The notes: generated by a model from the letters alone, not told the origin. A stretch of DNA of 64,000 nucleotides from Neocallimastix lanati (nom. inval.) (GCA_016946835.1 JACVTC010000019.1:1610001-1674000), one strand, 5' to 3'. Positions 28,366 to 42,981 are shown, counted from the first letter of the stretch. Numbers and translations are program-made.

Positions 28366-30520
28366 ATTATTTTATTATAATAATATATAAATTTATTACA
28401 TATAGATTCAATTAAAATAAATAATATAAAAGATAAAGTTTATAATACTGATTAAATACAAAGAAAAAATGATAAATATTTATTTTTAGTAAAAAAAAAA
28501 TTTTTTTTTATTATTTAACTTGTGATTCAGGTCGAAATCATTTTTAAATATTTTTTTAAAAAAATTAAAATTTATCATTGTGATTTAACTAATTAAATTT
28601 TAAATATATTTTTATATAATTTTCAAAGTTTAAAAATAATATTTGTTTTTATCTTTATTTTTGCTTCGGCCATTAATCATTTTTTTTCTTTATGTTTATA
28701 GATGTATGTATTTTATGTAAAATTTACTTTCGCTTGTTTGTTCGTTTGTTTTAAAGTTATTGGAAATTATACTTTTATCTCAAATGAACCACATTTTAAT
28801 TAAATTATCACGAGATGATGATAATAAATTTGAATCTTTAAAATGATATTTAACAGATGTTACTTCTTTTCTGTGAAAGTCATTATTTTATTATATTAAA
28901 ATATATTAAATATATATATCTTATTAATTAAAAATTTTATAATTTATATTATAGAATATAGGATATTTCAATAATAAAAATAATATTATTAGTAGTAGTA
29001 AATACTTCTATGAAATCCCTATATATATATATATATTTTTTTTATTCTTACTTTTACTAAAATCATATTTATCAATATTATCAAGACATGAATTTAATTT
29101 ATTTTCTTCACGTTATAATTATATAAAACTATATATATATATATATATATTTAATATTTAATAATGATAAATATATTTAAGATAATAAATATATATATAT
29201 AAGTTAATATCTAAATAAAATATATATACTATTTCTTATATCAATTACTAATTCATAAATTAAATATAATATTACCATCGTTTAAAAATGATGAATAACT
29301 TCCTGACTTTTTGTCATTTATATTTATTAATATTATATATCTATATTTTATATTTTTTTTAAATTTTACTGAATAAATTATAAAATAAAGTTTATTATTT
29401 AATAATAAAATAATGCACAAAACAAATATTACAAAAAACATGTTTGTCATTTTTAAATGCATAATAAATAAGCATTAAATTTTTTATCATAATTATTAAA
29501 CTAATGTCTAATTTTTGAAAATAATAATGTTCTCACTGGTGTTTCATATATATATCTATATATCTATTAACTGGTAAAAACAATTCATTAATAATTAAAT
29601 TTATACTCTATAACTAAATATAAAATAATATTATTTAATATTAAGTTATATGCATATCAAATCATTAAATATTAAAAGTAATATCTTTTTTTTTTTCCAT
29701 TACTTAAAAATTTAATATTATTATTGAAGTAAACAATATTAACAGCATCATAATGGCATAATATTCGTTTCTATTCTGTAAGAAAATTCATTATTATCAT
29801 TTTTATATTTCTATTTTTTTAATTTCTTTCATTTTTATTATTACTATAATTATTTTTTTAAAATTTATAAAAAACTATTGATTATAATTTTTTTTATAAA
29901 ATAAAATATTTATATATATGTTTTAAAAGAGAATATGTATAAATTATATATGATTGTATTTAATTATGAAACTTTAGCGCTATTATATATTGTCATATAT
30001 ATGATTTTCATTAATTTTCATCTTTAAAATTTAGTACATAAGTTTTTCAATATGAAATATATACTTTAAGTCCATGGTAAACTAAATCCTGAAATTAATT
30101 CATATAAACATTTCATTTAGTTTTTTTTACCACCTTTTGTTTTTAAATTTCAATTACATAAAGTTTTACACAAAATAATTTCAATCAATATAATAAAATT
30201 TTCTTTCTTTCAAAATATTAAACCTATTTCTAAAATTTTCCATTAATTAAAATTTTATATACAATTAATATTTTTATGTCATAAATTTTAGAACTCGTTA
30301 ATGCATAATTTAGAAATTAATTAATATATTCTAAATTTAGTTTTGCTTCATATTTTTTCATTTGGTTAGGCTTCCTCTAACTTTATCAAGACTTTCAATT
30401 TCTTAATTTTTGAGTTAGTAAGACAAATTTCTAGAATTGATAAATAAGCAGTTATTACTCGCTTTATAACTAATAATCAATCAATAAGTGATATAAATAT
30501 TTATTTTCTAATAATATTTC

Positions 30521-30564
<44 letters not shown>

Positions 30565-30970
30565 TATATAATTTTAATTCAGTTTCGAAATGCATTAATT
30601 GGTAATAACATTTTATTATTATAAAAAAAAAAAAAAAAAGTTCCTTAATTTTTATTTCCTTAAATATCCACTCTCAAACATTAAATTCTCTTTTATTACT
30701 TTTTTTTATAATTCATTATAATGAAAACTAAAATTTTTCAAGGTATTTCTCTTCAATATATTAAGTATTTCATTTGACTATAAAAAATTTTAACAGTTAA
30801 GGAAACATTAAATTTATCCCCATTTTATCTAACTTATTAAACAAATCTCTCTATATAATATTATAATCTTATACTCTTTAAGGATCGGAAAGTTTTAAAA
30901 CAATCTGGTCCATGTATTATACACAACTAATTTAACACAAGAATTGTTTACTTTTTATTTATTTATTTAT
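26005..30970. other. Long AT-rich spacer, no gene seen
   Basis: Nearly 5 kb of A/T-dominated sequence with homopolymers (A run at about 28334-28364, T run at about 30536-30558) and a short (ATT)n at 26775-26803. No frame has non-repetitive composition, and I see no tRNA or rRNA. The calmodulin promoter must lie at its left end. Confidence 0.6.
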
Positions 30971-31192
30971 TGATAGAATACGTGAAATTGGAGAAATAGG
31001 AATTATATATTGAAACACATTGTAATATAATTAATGTATAAGCCACAATGTAATAGTACAAAAGCATATAATATAAAATAATTAGGTGTTAATGTCTCTT
31101 AATTATTTTAATAAAATGTTAGTGTCTCTTTATAATAAAGTATATTAATACAGTTAAGAATATTATAAACCATAAATTCCTGACTCATAACT
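30971..31192 (-). mobile_element. LTR of the gypsy relic
   Basis: On the minus strand this 222-bp block begins AGTTATGAGTCAGGAATTTA and ends TATTCTATCA. It aligns along its length with the solo LTR at 3482-3679 (TGTTAAGAGTCAGGAATTTA ... TATTCTAACA). It lies about 500 bp downstream of the integrase relic in the same orientation, as expected for a 3' LTR. Confidence 0.65.
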
Positions 31193-31332
31193 GAATAAAA
31201 GTCTCATATAATTCTTAAAAAGAGCATTAGTAAAATAATTGTTTGCCTGACATAATTTTACGTCAAAGAAAATTAAATTGGAATTTTAAATTATTATTTA
31301 AAAGTTACTCATTATGTCAATTTAAGTAATAT

Positions 31333-31410
31333 TAAAAAAACTGATTAGAGACGAACCCATGAATTGTTAGTCCAGGTCAGAATAACTAACCATTAGACCA
31401 TTTGACCATG
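31333..31410 (-). pseudogene. tRNA-like sequence (A and B boxes), degenerate
   Basis: On the minus strand TGGTCTAATGGTTAG fits a pol III A box and GGGTTCGTCTC a B box about 40 nt downstream, with a run of seven T's shortly after. The D-arm and T-arm stems do not pair well and no standard anticodon loop can be drawn, so this is not a working tRNA gene. It may be a tRNA pseudogene or part of a tRNA-derived SINE. A second B-box-like word (GGTATTCGAATCC) lies upstream at about 31462-31474. Confidence 0.35.
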
Positions 31411-31689
31411 ATTCTAATTTCTGAATTTTTTAGGATTCGTTACAAGGTCCTTCTTCCAGGATTCGAATACCAAATGAATCTATAAGTTAGGCTAAACTAT
31501 GATAGAAATAAAGAATAAAGAAAATTTTTATAGTAATAAAATATCAAAATGATATCCAACTTAATAAAAATAAAGTATAAGTATTACAAGAAAATAATAT
31601 AATTGCAGGAAAATTAATAATAGAATACATGAATATTAATAAAGTTACATGATAATAATATTGATAATAATATAAGTAAAAGTTATTTA

Positions 31690-32890
31690 ATATCAATGAT
31701 TTTGATGGAACTTAACTTTCTACGTTTTAGTTTCTTGTTATCAGTATGCAGATTTTGTCATTTTTCATGAATTCCGAGGCTTCAATATGATGTAGCTTTG
31801 TAAATATGTCTTGCTTCTTGGAGGCTTTTTCATGATTTTCTCTAAGTAAATTAAAAAGTTCAAATAAGTTTTTTTAGTAAATTTTTCTGCACAAGGGACA
31901 TCGGAAATGCTAGGCACTGTTGTGGAAAAACTTGGATTGTAACCATAGTTTGCGAATCTTCTAAGGATTCTTATATTATGTTGCTATAGCAAAATTCAGC
32001 AAAGAATAAGTAATCATTCCAGTTTAATCATTTAAAATTTGAGTAACAACGGACGAATTATTCGATGACAGAATTCACCCTCTCTGTTAGACCATTAATC
32101 AGTTGATGGAAAGGAGAAGAGAGTTTCATTGAGATGGTCAAGAAATTACAAAATTTAGAAGTAAACTAAGTACCATAATCGGATAAAATTTCGATGGGTA
32201 AATCATGAAGTCTAAAGATAGTATTCATTTTCAGCAGTATTATAGGCAGAAAGAACATTTGGGAAAGGGATGAAGTGTCACATTTTGGAGAACAGTCGAG
32301 AATAACCAGAATACAATTGAAGTCATTAAAAATTAGAAGATCAATAATGAAGTCCATAGAGATTAATATTCAAAGATGATTAAGTATTTCAAGGGGTTGT
32401 AGAAGTCCATAAGGTTTATGTCTGGAGTCTTTAGAGCATCAGCAGTGGTCACAAGAACGAATATAATCTTTAATAGTAGTGTTCAAAGAAAACCACCAGA
32501 AATCATGGCAAACAAAGGAGGTAATTTTTTTGATACCAAAGTGTCCAGCAGAGGGGGAGTCATGGTAAATGTTTAAGACAGAAGAAAGGCAATTTGTATA
32601 AACATAAGTTTCTACCTAAATTTTTACATAAATTTGTTCATTGAAGTGAAAGAAACTTTTACTAAGTGAGAAATTCTTGAGTTTGGGAGAGTCCTAGGGT
32701 TGGTTCGTAGAGAGTTGTTGGCAAATGTCACGATAGAACAGATTTTCTTTAAGTCCAATGAGAATTTTATCAGTCAAAGAAGTAAAGTTGTGATTGAACA
32801 AAAGTTTTCAGGATGAAGAACGGAGAATGGAACATCATCAGAGGAAGTATCGTCACTAGATGTAGGAAGGTTAGGGTTGCAAAAGAGAGA
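31690..32890 (-). pseudogene. Ty3/gypsy integrase relic
   Basis: Minus-strand reading gives the H2C2-type zinc region (YHDSPSAGHFGIKK, IKDYIRSCDHC), then the core with all three catalytic acids still visible: SMDFIIDL (D, 32357), EILSDYGT (D, about 32170) and NGLTERVN (E, about 32085), followed by LNWNDYLFFAEF. The order and spacing are those of gypsy integrases. In-frame stops occur at positions where the family has Gln or Arg: after SDYGT, after SVIE, and after DHC. RT and protease are absent. Confidence 0.88.
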
Positions 32891-34725
32891 TCATTCTTGA
32901 AATAATATAAGTTTCTAGCATGATATTATTAAAAAATCAAAATCAAACTATAAAAGTTTGATGGACACATTCAGAGTATATAAATAATTGAAAGATACAA
33001 AATATAATGATATAAAATTTAGTATAAATATTAACTTTTGAGTTTATGAAGATACGGTTTTTGGTGGTGATGAATAAAATTAAAAAGATCAACATCCCAA
33101 CTGGGATTTTTAACATTTATGGGTCTAAATCCAATAAATTAATATTAAAAATTGCAACACTATATTTCTATATCAACTGTTAAAAAAAGTATTATACTTA
33201 ATGAATCTACTTTAAGTTGTAAATTATAAATGGTTAAGAAATTTATTAAATAAATTAATTATAAAATTTAATTGAGTTTCTATAGATATCAATAATAAGA
33301 CACCTCTTTATTGAAGCAAAAATGAGACAATAAGCCCAAAAATCAAGATATATGGATTTACAGTACTTAAAATAAAAAATTTATAGAAAAAAGAAAAATG
33401 GAAATAAAGTAAAAAAAATTCAGAATCTAATATTACTAGTTTTAGAAAAAATTTAAATTGTCCGTTAATAGAAATAATATATTCAATAATATTTCATAAT
33501 ATAAATTTTAAGAATATTAAATTTACCAAAAAATGTTAGTTAAAGATTAAGTTTAAAGTTTAAGATTATATAATTATTAAATATAAAATTGCATCCGTAT
33601 ATATTATATAAAATGAAATAAAAACATATAAAATAAAAATAAAAATTAGTAAAAAAAAAATTGAAAGAAATAAAAAAAAAAATAATTTTTATATTCTTAA
33701 TTTGATGTAATATCGTTTTTTTTTTTTAAATTTAACTTGAGTCTTACCAAAACTGAATCGAGAACCTTAAATAAACATGTATTTTTTGTATTATTGAGGT
33801 TCTACTTAATTATAATTAATAATTTATATTTTTTATAGTATATATCAAAATTATTTATCAATAATAATTAATAATTCGATTAATAATAATATGCTTAAGA
33901 AATAGTAATGATATAAAACAGTCTATTGATTGCAACAAGTAATATTACGATTTTAATATTAATATTTTATTAATATTATACTTTAATAAAATATAATACA
34001 TTAATAATATGATATAATACTTTTAATAAAATATTTTAATATTAATACTTTATTAACTATAATATTATTATTCCTGTTATTAAATCTGAAATAATATAAT
34101 AATTAATAATTTGATATATAAAATCACTTATCCTAACTATGTATAAAATTAATTATAAAAAAAATTATTTAAAATTATTACTTAACTATAAATTAATTAT
34201 TAATTATTACTAATGAATTATAATAAATTAGCACACAAGAGAAGAAAAAGTTGTCTATTATTTAGTTATTTATTGATTTTAGTTAATTTTATTATAAAAA
34301 TACTAAACCATAGAAAAGTCTTCAATCCATACTATATCATTATTTCTTCATTGTTTTACAAAAAAATATATTTTTAATATACTTAAGCGCAATGTTGTTA
34401 AGATGTAGATATTATTAAAATAGAGAATAATTAATTTTACAATTAATTTAATAAAATTAAAAAAAAATAATAAAAACAATTTTTAACATTTAAATGAATA
34501 ACTAAATAAATTATTAAATTATTATATTTGAATGGAAGAATATAAATAAAATTTTATTAAGAGTTGAAAATATAATTTGTTTAAGATTAATTATTAATCT
34601 TACCAAGTTTATGTTAAATGAAAAATAGGAATTAAATTCTAATTTTAGAAAATATTAAATAAATGTTAACTCTTCCAAAATTTTATTATATGAAAAATAC
34701 AAATGTATATTTATATATAGAAAGT

Positions 34726-34768
<43 letters not shown>

Positions 34769-34936
34769 TATATATCATATAATTGAGACTTATTTTAATT
34801 ATATGAAATATTTTACATTAGAGTATATATAATTATATTTTAAAATATTAATAAAGTAAAGGTTAATTAATATTAAATAAAATATTCACGTTTTTAGGGT
34901 TTTAAGTGATTTTATTGTAAAATTTAAAAAAAAAAA

Positions 34937-34973
<37 letters not shown>

Positions 34974-35174
34974 TTACACAGAAATTTTAAGATTACTTTA
35001 ATAATAATAATTTTTTAATAATTAATAATAAATAATATAAATAATTGATAAATTTAATTATATAATAAAAATATTATAAAAATAATAAATATTTAAGAAT
35101 ATTAGAATGTAGTAATTGTGATGATAAATATAAACTTATTACATAACAAATCTATAAATAAAATAATTATTAAT
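32891..35174. other. AT-rich spacer, no gene seen
   Basis: A run of A's at about 34733-34765 and another at 34938-34969. The left 250 bp is a little more complex and may be further eroded retroelement, but I find no motif. Confidence 0.55.
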
Positions 35175-35433
35175 AATTATTTATTATTTATTATTTATTA
35201 TTTATTATTTATTATTTATTATTTATTATTTATTATTTATTATTTATTATTTATTATTTATTATTTATTATTTATTATTTATTATTTATTATTTATTATT
35301 TATTATTTATTATTTATTATTTATTATTTATTATTTATTATTTATTATTTATTATTTATTATTTATTATTTATTATTTATTATTTATTATTTATTATTTA
35401 TTATTTATTATTTATTATTTATTATTTATTATT
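35175..35433. repeat. Heptanucleotide satellite (ATTATTT)n, about 36 copies
   Basis: A near-perfect 7-bp tandem array. Because 7 is not a multiple of 3 and the unit has no stop in any plus-strand frame, it stays open and encodes the same heptapeptide cycle (LLFIIYY) in all frames. The 117-aa frame over it is therefore not a gene. The same satellite recurs at 57585-57775. Confidence 0.95.
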
Positions 35434-37090
<1,657 letters not shown>

Positions 37091-37802
37091 ATTAATTAGT
37101 TAAATAATTGATTTATATGTATTTTAGTTAACTAGAAATTATAAAACGAATCAAATTTTATAAAAAAAAAATTCAGCAGTATTAATTTACAACAATTGAA
37201 AAAAAATTAATAAAAAATAAATAATAAAAAAAAGAAATAATAAAAAATAAACCATGACAATATATATATATCTTAATAATAAAAATTTCCCCATTAAAAA
37301 TAAAATATAAAATATTATGCTGTATGAAATAATTCAATACCCATAATATAAAAATAAAATATAAAATATTATGCTGTATGAAATAATTCAATACCCATAA
37401 TATAAAAATAAAATAAATAAAAATAAAAAAAAAATTAAAAATTGACTGTTTTTTTTTTTTTTTTTAAAGTTGAATGTTTGTGTTGTGAATAATTTATGAT
37501 TGTATGGTTGTAAATAGGTGTTTATAAAGTATTACTTATCATTAATTATTATTGTAGGATAAAATATTTTTATGTAAAGATGTTTTATATATTATTTAGT
37601 TAAATATATGAATGTATTAATTTAGATAGAATAATAAATTATATTATTTTAAAAGATATTTTGATTTATATGAATTTTTTTTTCCAAATATATATTTTAA
37701 TTATAATATAAGAGAAAAGAAAAAAGGAAAGTTTAATTTTTTTTCTTTTTTTTTAACTTACAAGTTAAATTGTTTGCAAAATGGAGTAAATCAAACAATT
37801 AT
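37091..37802. other. GAPDH 3' flank
   Basis: AT-rich, no gene. A 54-bp unit is present twice in tandem at about 37293-37410 (ATGCTGTATGAAATAATTCA at 37317 and again at 37371). Confidence 0.6.
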
Positions 37803-38273
37803 TATAAAGGATCCTATTAAATTTGTTCCCAAAATGCCGTATTATTCCTGGACTAAAGAATCTAGAACTTTGTACAAAAAATCAAAAAATATAAATGTGT
37901 AAAATATGACGATATTTTAGAACGTTACTGGAAAGCAGTTTCCAAATTTCAAGGTATTAAAGGTCAAAATTGCAATAGTAACAAGTTCTAAAATAATGAA
38001 GCTATAATTATGCCTTGCTTAAAATATCCCCAATTCAATTTAGGGTTTTCGTGGATTGTACGTTTACGCTGTGGTTATAAATACAATACTACTATTGCTA
38101 TTAGAATGGGTGGAGTTTCAGAAGATTGTCACAAGACTTGCCCCTGTTGTGGCGAAGGTAATCAATCTTTTGAGTATTAGATTTTTAAATGAAATGCTCT
38201 TGCATCCTTTAGATGGAATTCTTTAAATTTCATCGATGATCTCTATGTTTTATTCATTAGGAAGATTAGAGGA
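37803..38273 (+). mobile_element. LINE fragment: post-RT to zinc finger, near-copy of 22755-23200
   Basis: Plus-strand sequence nearly identical to the minus strand of 22755-23200. It encodes IVRLRCGYKYNTTIAIRMG and TCPCCGEGNQSFEY followed by the same TAG stop in the same place. The two copies lie about 15 kb apart in opposite orientation, and share inactivating changes. Confidence 0.85.
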
Positions 38274-38980
38274 TTATTCAAAAATAAATCCTTAGTAGCC
38301 CCTGAAGATAATTCCTATACTCATCTTGTTTCTTTAACAACATATGGTTTCTGGAATCATTCCAAGTGTTCTGTTGATAATATATATATTTCTTCCAAAA
38401 AACACTCATCAAAAGTCTGATATTCATTATCTGAAATTTTCACATGGCTTCAGAATCACACGAATCTTCCATCTATTCTTCTTGGAGACTTTAACATGAG
38501 CATCTCTGATTTACATGTTAAATTAACTTACAGTAACCTTGATAACTGGTTTACTCTTCCGATTAATGGTTCGCCTATTTCATGAACTAGAGGTAAATAT
38601 CTATCAGATATTAATCATGAGTTAGTTAACTCAAGTATACTGAATAAAATATCAAGTGCTTATTTTGTTATCTATCCTTCTGTATATGATCATAAACCCC
38701 TAGTAGTTTATTGCAAGAAAGCTACTACAGATGAATCTTTTTTGTTACCAAAAAAAAAAAAAATTATTAAGCGGGATAGATATAAATGTCTTGAGATTAG
38801 AAAGAAATTTGTGATCACAATAAATTTGATACTCTTAGTGAAGAATTAGGAAATGGAGAACTTTCAGCAGATTGTATAGTTGAAAAGTTCATCAACGCTA
38901 CTAATTCCATTGTTAAAGAATTATCAATTACATCTTCAACAGAAATCAGAAAAGCGATGTTTAGGTATTATACTTAAGTC
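38274..38980 (+). mobile_element. LINE fragment: APE-type endonuclease relic
   Basis: Plus-strand reading gives ILLGDFNMSISDLHV (the GDFN box), then NGSPIS-stop-TRGKYLSD (where a Trp codon TGG appears as TGA), and VYDHKPLVVY (the DH box that ends the fold), followed by the linker LLPKKKKIIKRDRYKC. The same linker pattern follows GDHKPLLI in the copy at the right window edge. The fragment joins directly to a zinc-finger fragment, so the normal order is reversed and this is a junction of two copies. Confidence 0.8.
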
Positions 38981-39770
38981 AATTTAACTTTATCATTGAG
39001 TATACACAAAAATATAATCATTTTAATAAATAGTAATAAGTATAATAATAATTTAAAAATAAATATGAAAATTTTAATAAATCTGATAATTAGCAAGCTT
39101 TTATTATAAAAATACTTATCATTTAAAGTCTTTGTGTAATAATAAAAATTTGCATTCAATATATTTAAAAAATAAATTTTTTTATCTTATATTTTACCAT
39201 TTTTAATTATTATTTCCTACATAATTAATCTATTTTTTTTTTTATTTTTTTTTTCTATAAAAATGAGTATCAAAATAAATTTATTGAAAAAGTTTTATAT
39301 ATATATTTGTTATATTCTCAAAAATCTGTAAAATTTTTTAAATATGTATTTTATTACATAAAATATTATCAATAAAATATAATATTCTTATTACAATTAC
39401 CAAAATTGGTATGGAAAGCTTATTTACATAATTAATAATATGTTATTTTATCCTAAGTTTAAATAAATAGAAAATTTAGAATAAAAAAAAAAAGTTTATT
39501 TATTATAAAAACTATTAATTAAATTTTTTATTGAATTAATAATTACATTATTATTCTTATTTAATACAATTGTGGCGATAATTTAAACTATAAATATTTA
39601 AAAAATAAATATAAAAAAAAGTATAATATAATATTCTATATTCGAATTTATATATATTTTAAAGGTAATTCATATAAATTATGTAAACACTTTTTATTAA
39701 GAGATATTCAATATGAAAATAACATTTTATTTGTTCTAAATACATTATAAAGAGATATTTCTTTTTAGAC
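38981..39770. other. AT-rich spacer
   Basis: No gene seen; A/T-rich with short homopolymers. Confidence 0.5.
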
Positions 39771-40165
39771 TGAATTAACGAGAGGGGAAGATAATAGGGC
39801 CTCCAATCTCTCCCTTAATCGTATCAGACTCTCATTGGATTCTTAGCCATACAGTTTCGGTGTCGGCATGGATTTCTCTCTAAGCAAGGCCAATATGAAA
39901 GACATTCCCAATACTACACTTTTTTAAAACGGGCTTCTTTCAGTAATCTCCTGAACCATCATCGAGGGATGAACAAATATATTAATTCTCTCACAGATCA
40001 AGCGCTCTCAGCATAAGCAATTATATAGTCTAGTAACAGAAATATTTGCCATAGAAAGTGAATATCCAACTTCATTTATAGGGAAAACACCTTTGGAAGA
40101 TGAAAATTTCCCATATAAATTCAGGAGGTATTAACGGGGTCCAGGGACCTTATATATATTAAGTA
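39771..40165. other. Unassigned G/C-richer island
   Basis: About 390 bp of complex, G/C-richer sequence (words such as GAGAGGGGAAGATAATAGGG and CGGTGTCGGCATGG) sits abruptly in AT-rich DNA. I find no long open frame on either strand and no match to the LINE, LTR or gene families in the window. It could be the non-coding part or LTR of another element, or an RNA gene I do not recognise. Confidence 0.5.
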
Positions 40166-40612
40166 TTAACAATCAGGATAAAAACTAGAATGACAAATTG
40201 ATATATAATTTTAACTATTATTTAATTTAAAGTTTAACCTATAATTAATGAATGTTGAAATATTAAATGAATTACATTTCAATTTCAATAATTTCAATAA
40301 TTCAGTAAACAACTATTTCAAATATAAAATCGTATATATTAAATAATAATATTATAATATTACAAATACTATAAAATTAACTTTAATTGAATATTTTAGA
40401 ATTAGATACTGGTCCAACTAATTCATAAATACATTAATTAAAGTTAACCTATTAAAACTAAATTTAAACATTAAATAATGTATTCACATGATAGATGATA
40501 TTAAATTATTAATTTATTATTAAATATTTACTATTTAATTATATATTATTCAATAATAATATATGATAAAATATTATTTAATTATATATTAAATTTATAT
40601 ATTTTATTTATA
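40166..40612. other. AT-rich spacer
   Basis: No gene seen. Confidence 0.5.
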
Positions 40613-40820
40613 TTAAATATTTAAATTTTTTTTTTTTTTTTTTTTAACGACCGTAGCAGGATTTCTCCCCAGCTGTACATCCGTAGACACACAATGGTTT
40701 ATTACTAGAGCGTAGGTGGACCCGTCCCTACTGGACTTCCTTACAGTTACTCTGCATTGGCGCTCTTTACCCAAGTATAATTACTGCTTGTCATTGTACG
40801 ATAATCTTAAATATTTAAAT
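40613..40820 (-). mobile_element. 180-bp poly(A) retroposon with 14-bp target duplications
   Basis: The 14-mer TTAAATATTTAAAT is found at 40613-40626 and again at 40807-40820. It exactly bounds 180 bp that on the minus strand starts GATTATCGTACAATGAC, is G/C-richer, and ends GGTCGTT plus about 20 A's. A poly(A) end with target duplications is the mark of L1-type retrotransposition. The end resembles the LINE 3' terminus at 61577-61600 (TGTCGTT plus A's). It has no clear ORF; it is either a SINE-like element or a heavily 5'-truncated LINE. Confidence 0.75.
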
Positions 40821-41285
40821 ATTTTTATATTTTATTTATATTAAATATTTATTATTTTTATCTTAAATTTTATTAGTAGCCTGGGTTAGAATCCCTAATA
40901 TGGCACCAAATATGCACAGTGGTTTTCTATCGTGGGGTATTAAACAACCACAGTGGTATCCAAAAGGCTTTCCCTTGGCTGCTTATTTACCCAATCCTTA
41001 TACTACGCTACAACTAATTCAAAGGCCTTGATGATGTCTCCGATTAATTCTATATAGGAATTAAGCAGGACAAATTCCAACACGCTAATGATTATACCCA
41101 CTGAGAGAGTGAATGGTTCCTATTTCGATGCTCGTAGTCAATGGAGATAGGTATAGGGAATTCAGCTCCTGGAAGACGTGTAACGACGTGTTGTGAGCGG
41201 CGACGCTATACTTGGTATACCAGATATCATCATACTTAAGTAATAACTGTTGGGCACTAATAGGAAATGGGTACCCATTATGTAT
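40821..41285. other. Unassigned G/C-richer island with tRNA-3'-end-like sequence
   Basis: From about 40870 to 41282 the sequence is far richer in G/C than its surroundings. At 40877-40908 it reads CCTGGGTTAGAATCCC ... ATATGGCACCA, like the T arm and CCA end of a tRNA; its complement (TGGTGCCATATTAGGG) would be a typical LTR-retrotransposon primer binding site. The right end is the perfect palindrome AATGGGTACCCATT (41266-41279). No long frame and no A box are seen. Confidence 0.5.
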
Positions 41286-42937
41286 ATATCTGTATTTATA
41301 TATTTTAAATTATTAATATTAAACTTTTATTAATTATTTTAATATATTAAATATTAATATTCTATTAACTATTTTTATATAAAGACTATTAATAATTATA
41401 TCAAATAATAATGCTAATAAGATATTAATAACTAAATAATAATAAACTTTCTAATAAAACAAAATAAGAAATTTTAATTATAACTATTTAAACAATAATT
41501 TTATATTACTATTTTGAATCTTAACTTAATCGTTAAGGCCAAATTGACTTAAAGTTTTAACATAAGAAAATTTTCAAAAAAATTTTTTATACTATAAGTA
41601 ATATATTTAAATATTATTATTAATTTATTAATATTATTTATAATTAATATTTAATACTTACAGAATTTACTGACTTATCTAAAATAAAAACTATTAATTA
41701 TTTTTATTATTTTTCAATATTTTTTTTATTGTTAATAATAACAAAAAAAAAAAAAAACTATTTATATATAAAAACACATTATACAAATTTACAATAGAGA
41801 TTATATAATTTTAAACATAACATACATTAATATATATTTTTTTAAATGTATATAATAATATCTATTATTAAAATAAATTATAATGAACACCATAAAAAAT
41901 AATGAAAATAGTTTTTATTTAAGTTTATTACGTTAATTTTAATATTTTTTAGTATCATTCATAATAATTTAATAATAATTTATATATATCATATATTATT
42001 ATAAATTATATATTAAAAAGTTTAAATGTATTATATAATTAAACTACCACAAATTATAAGTAAATTCATTAATTGATAATATAGACATAATATAATTACG
42101 TAAGTGATTAAATGAATTTTTTTTTTTTTTTTTTTAAGATAATCTATGTTTGTAAAATAATTAAGTATAGAAACTATTAATAATTTTTTTTATTATTATT
42201 AAAAATTCAGTATATTTAAAATAGATATATGTAGAATTGTAGATAAATAAATTACCTTTTTTGTATATTTGTATTAATAATAGTAACAAAAAAATTACTT
42301 TTAATATAGAGTATTACTTCATGAAAATTATAATTTATGTAATATATTTAAATTCTTGAATAACCTGAATTGAATTATAATATATATATATATATATTTA
42401 AAAAAAAAAAAACTTTTCAATACATATATAAATTATTATGAATGATAATAAAAATTAATATTTTAACTTTAATTTTTCAAATTTTATTTTTATAATAAAT
42501 CATTGAAACAAATACGTAAAATGAATAAGCTCAAATTACACTATAATAATAATAATTTATACTTCTTTTATTTTAATATAATTAAAAAAAATTATAAAAT
42601 TTATCCTATTTGAGTTTTTATTACCCATATTATTGTTATAAATAAAAAAAAAGTGTATGTATATTATTAATATTCTATATAAGGATTATACAATTTTTTA
42701 ATTATACATTTCGAAAAAGTGACATGTTACACTTTTTTATATTCATTTATTTCATTTTATATAAATAATAATAACAAAAATATTCTTTAAATAATTATTG
42801 TGTAATAAAAGAAAAAAAAATACATTCATTAATTTTTATTATTTAATAACTGATATTTTTATTACCTATTTTATCAACATATAAAATAAACTATTATTTT
42901 ATAAATTAAACATAATTTAAAAGGTTATTAGTGTATT

Positions 42938-42981
<44 letters not shown>

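Noticed and set aside
40877-40908. Functional tRNA gene at the GGGTTAGAATCCC...CCA motif
   Set aside because: No A box, no matching 5' acceptor strand (GCCATAT) upstream, and genomic CCA is unusual for eukaryotic tRNA genes.
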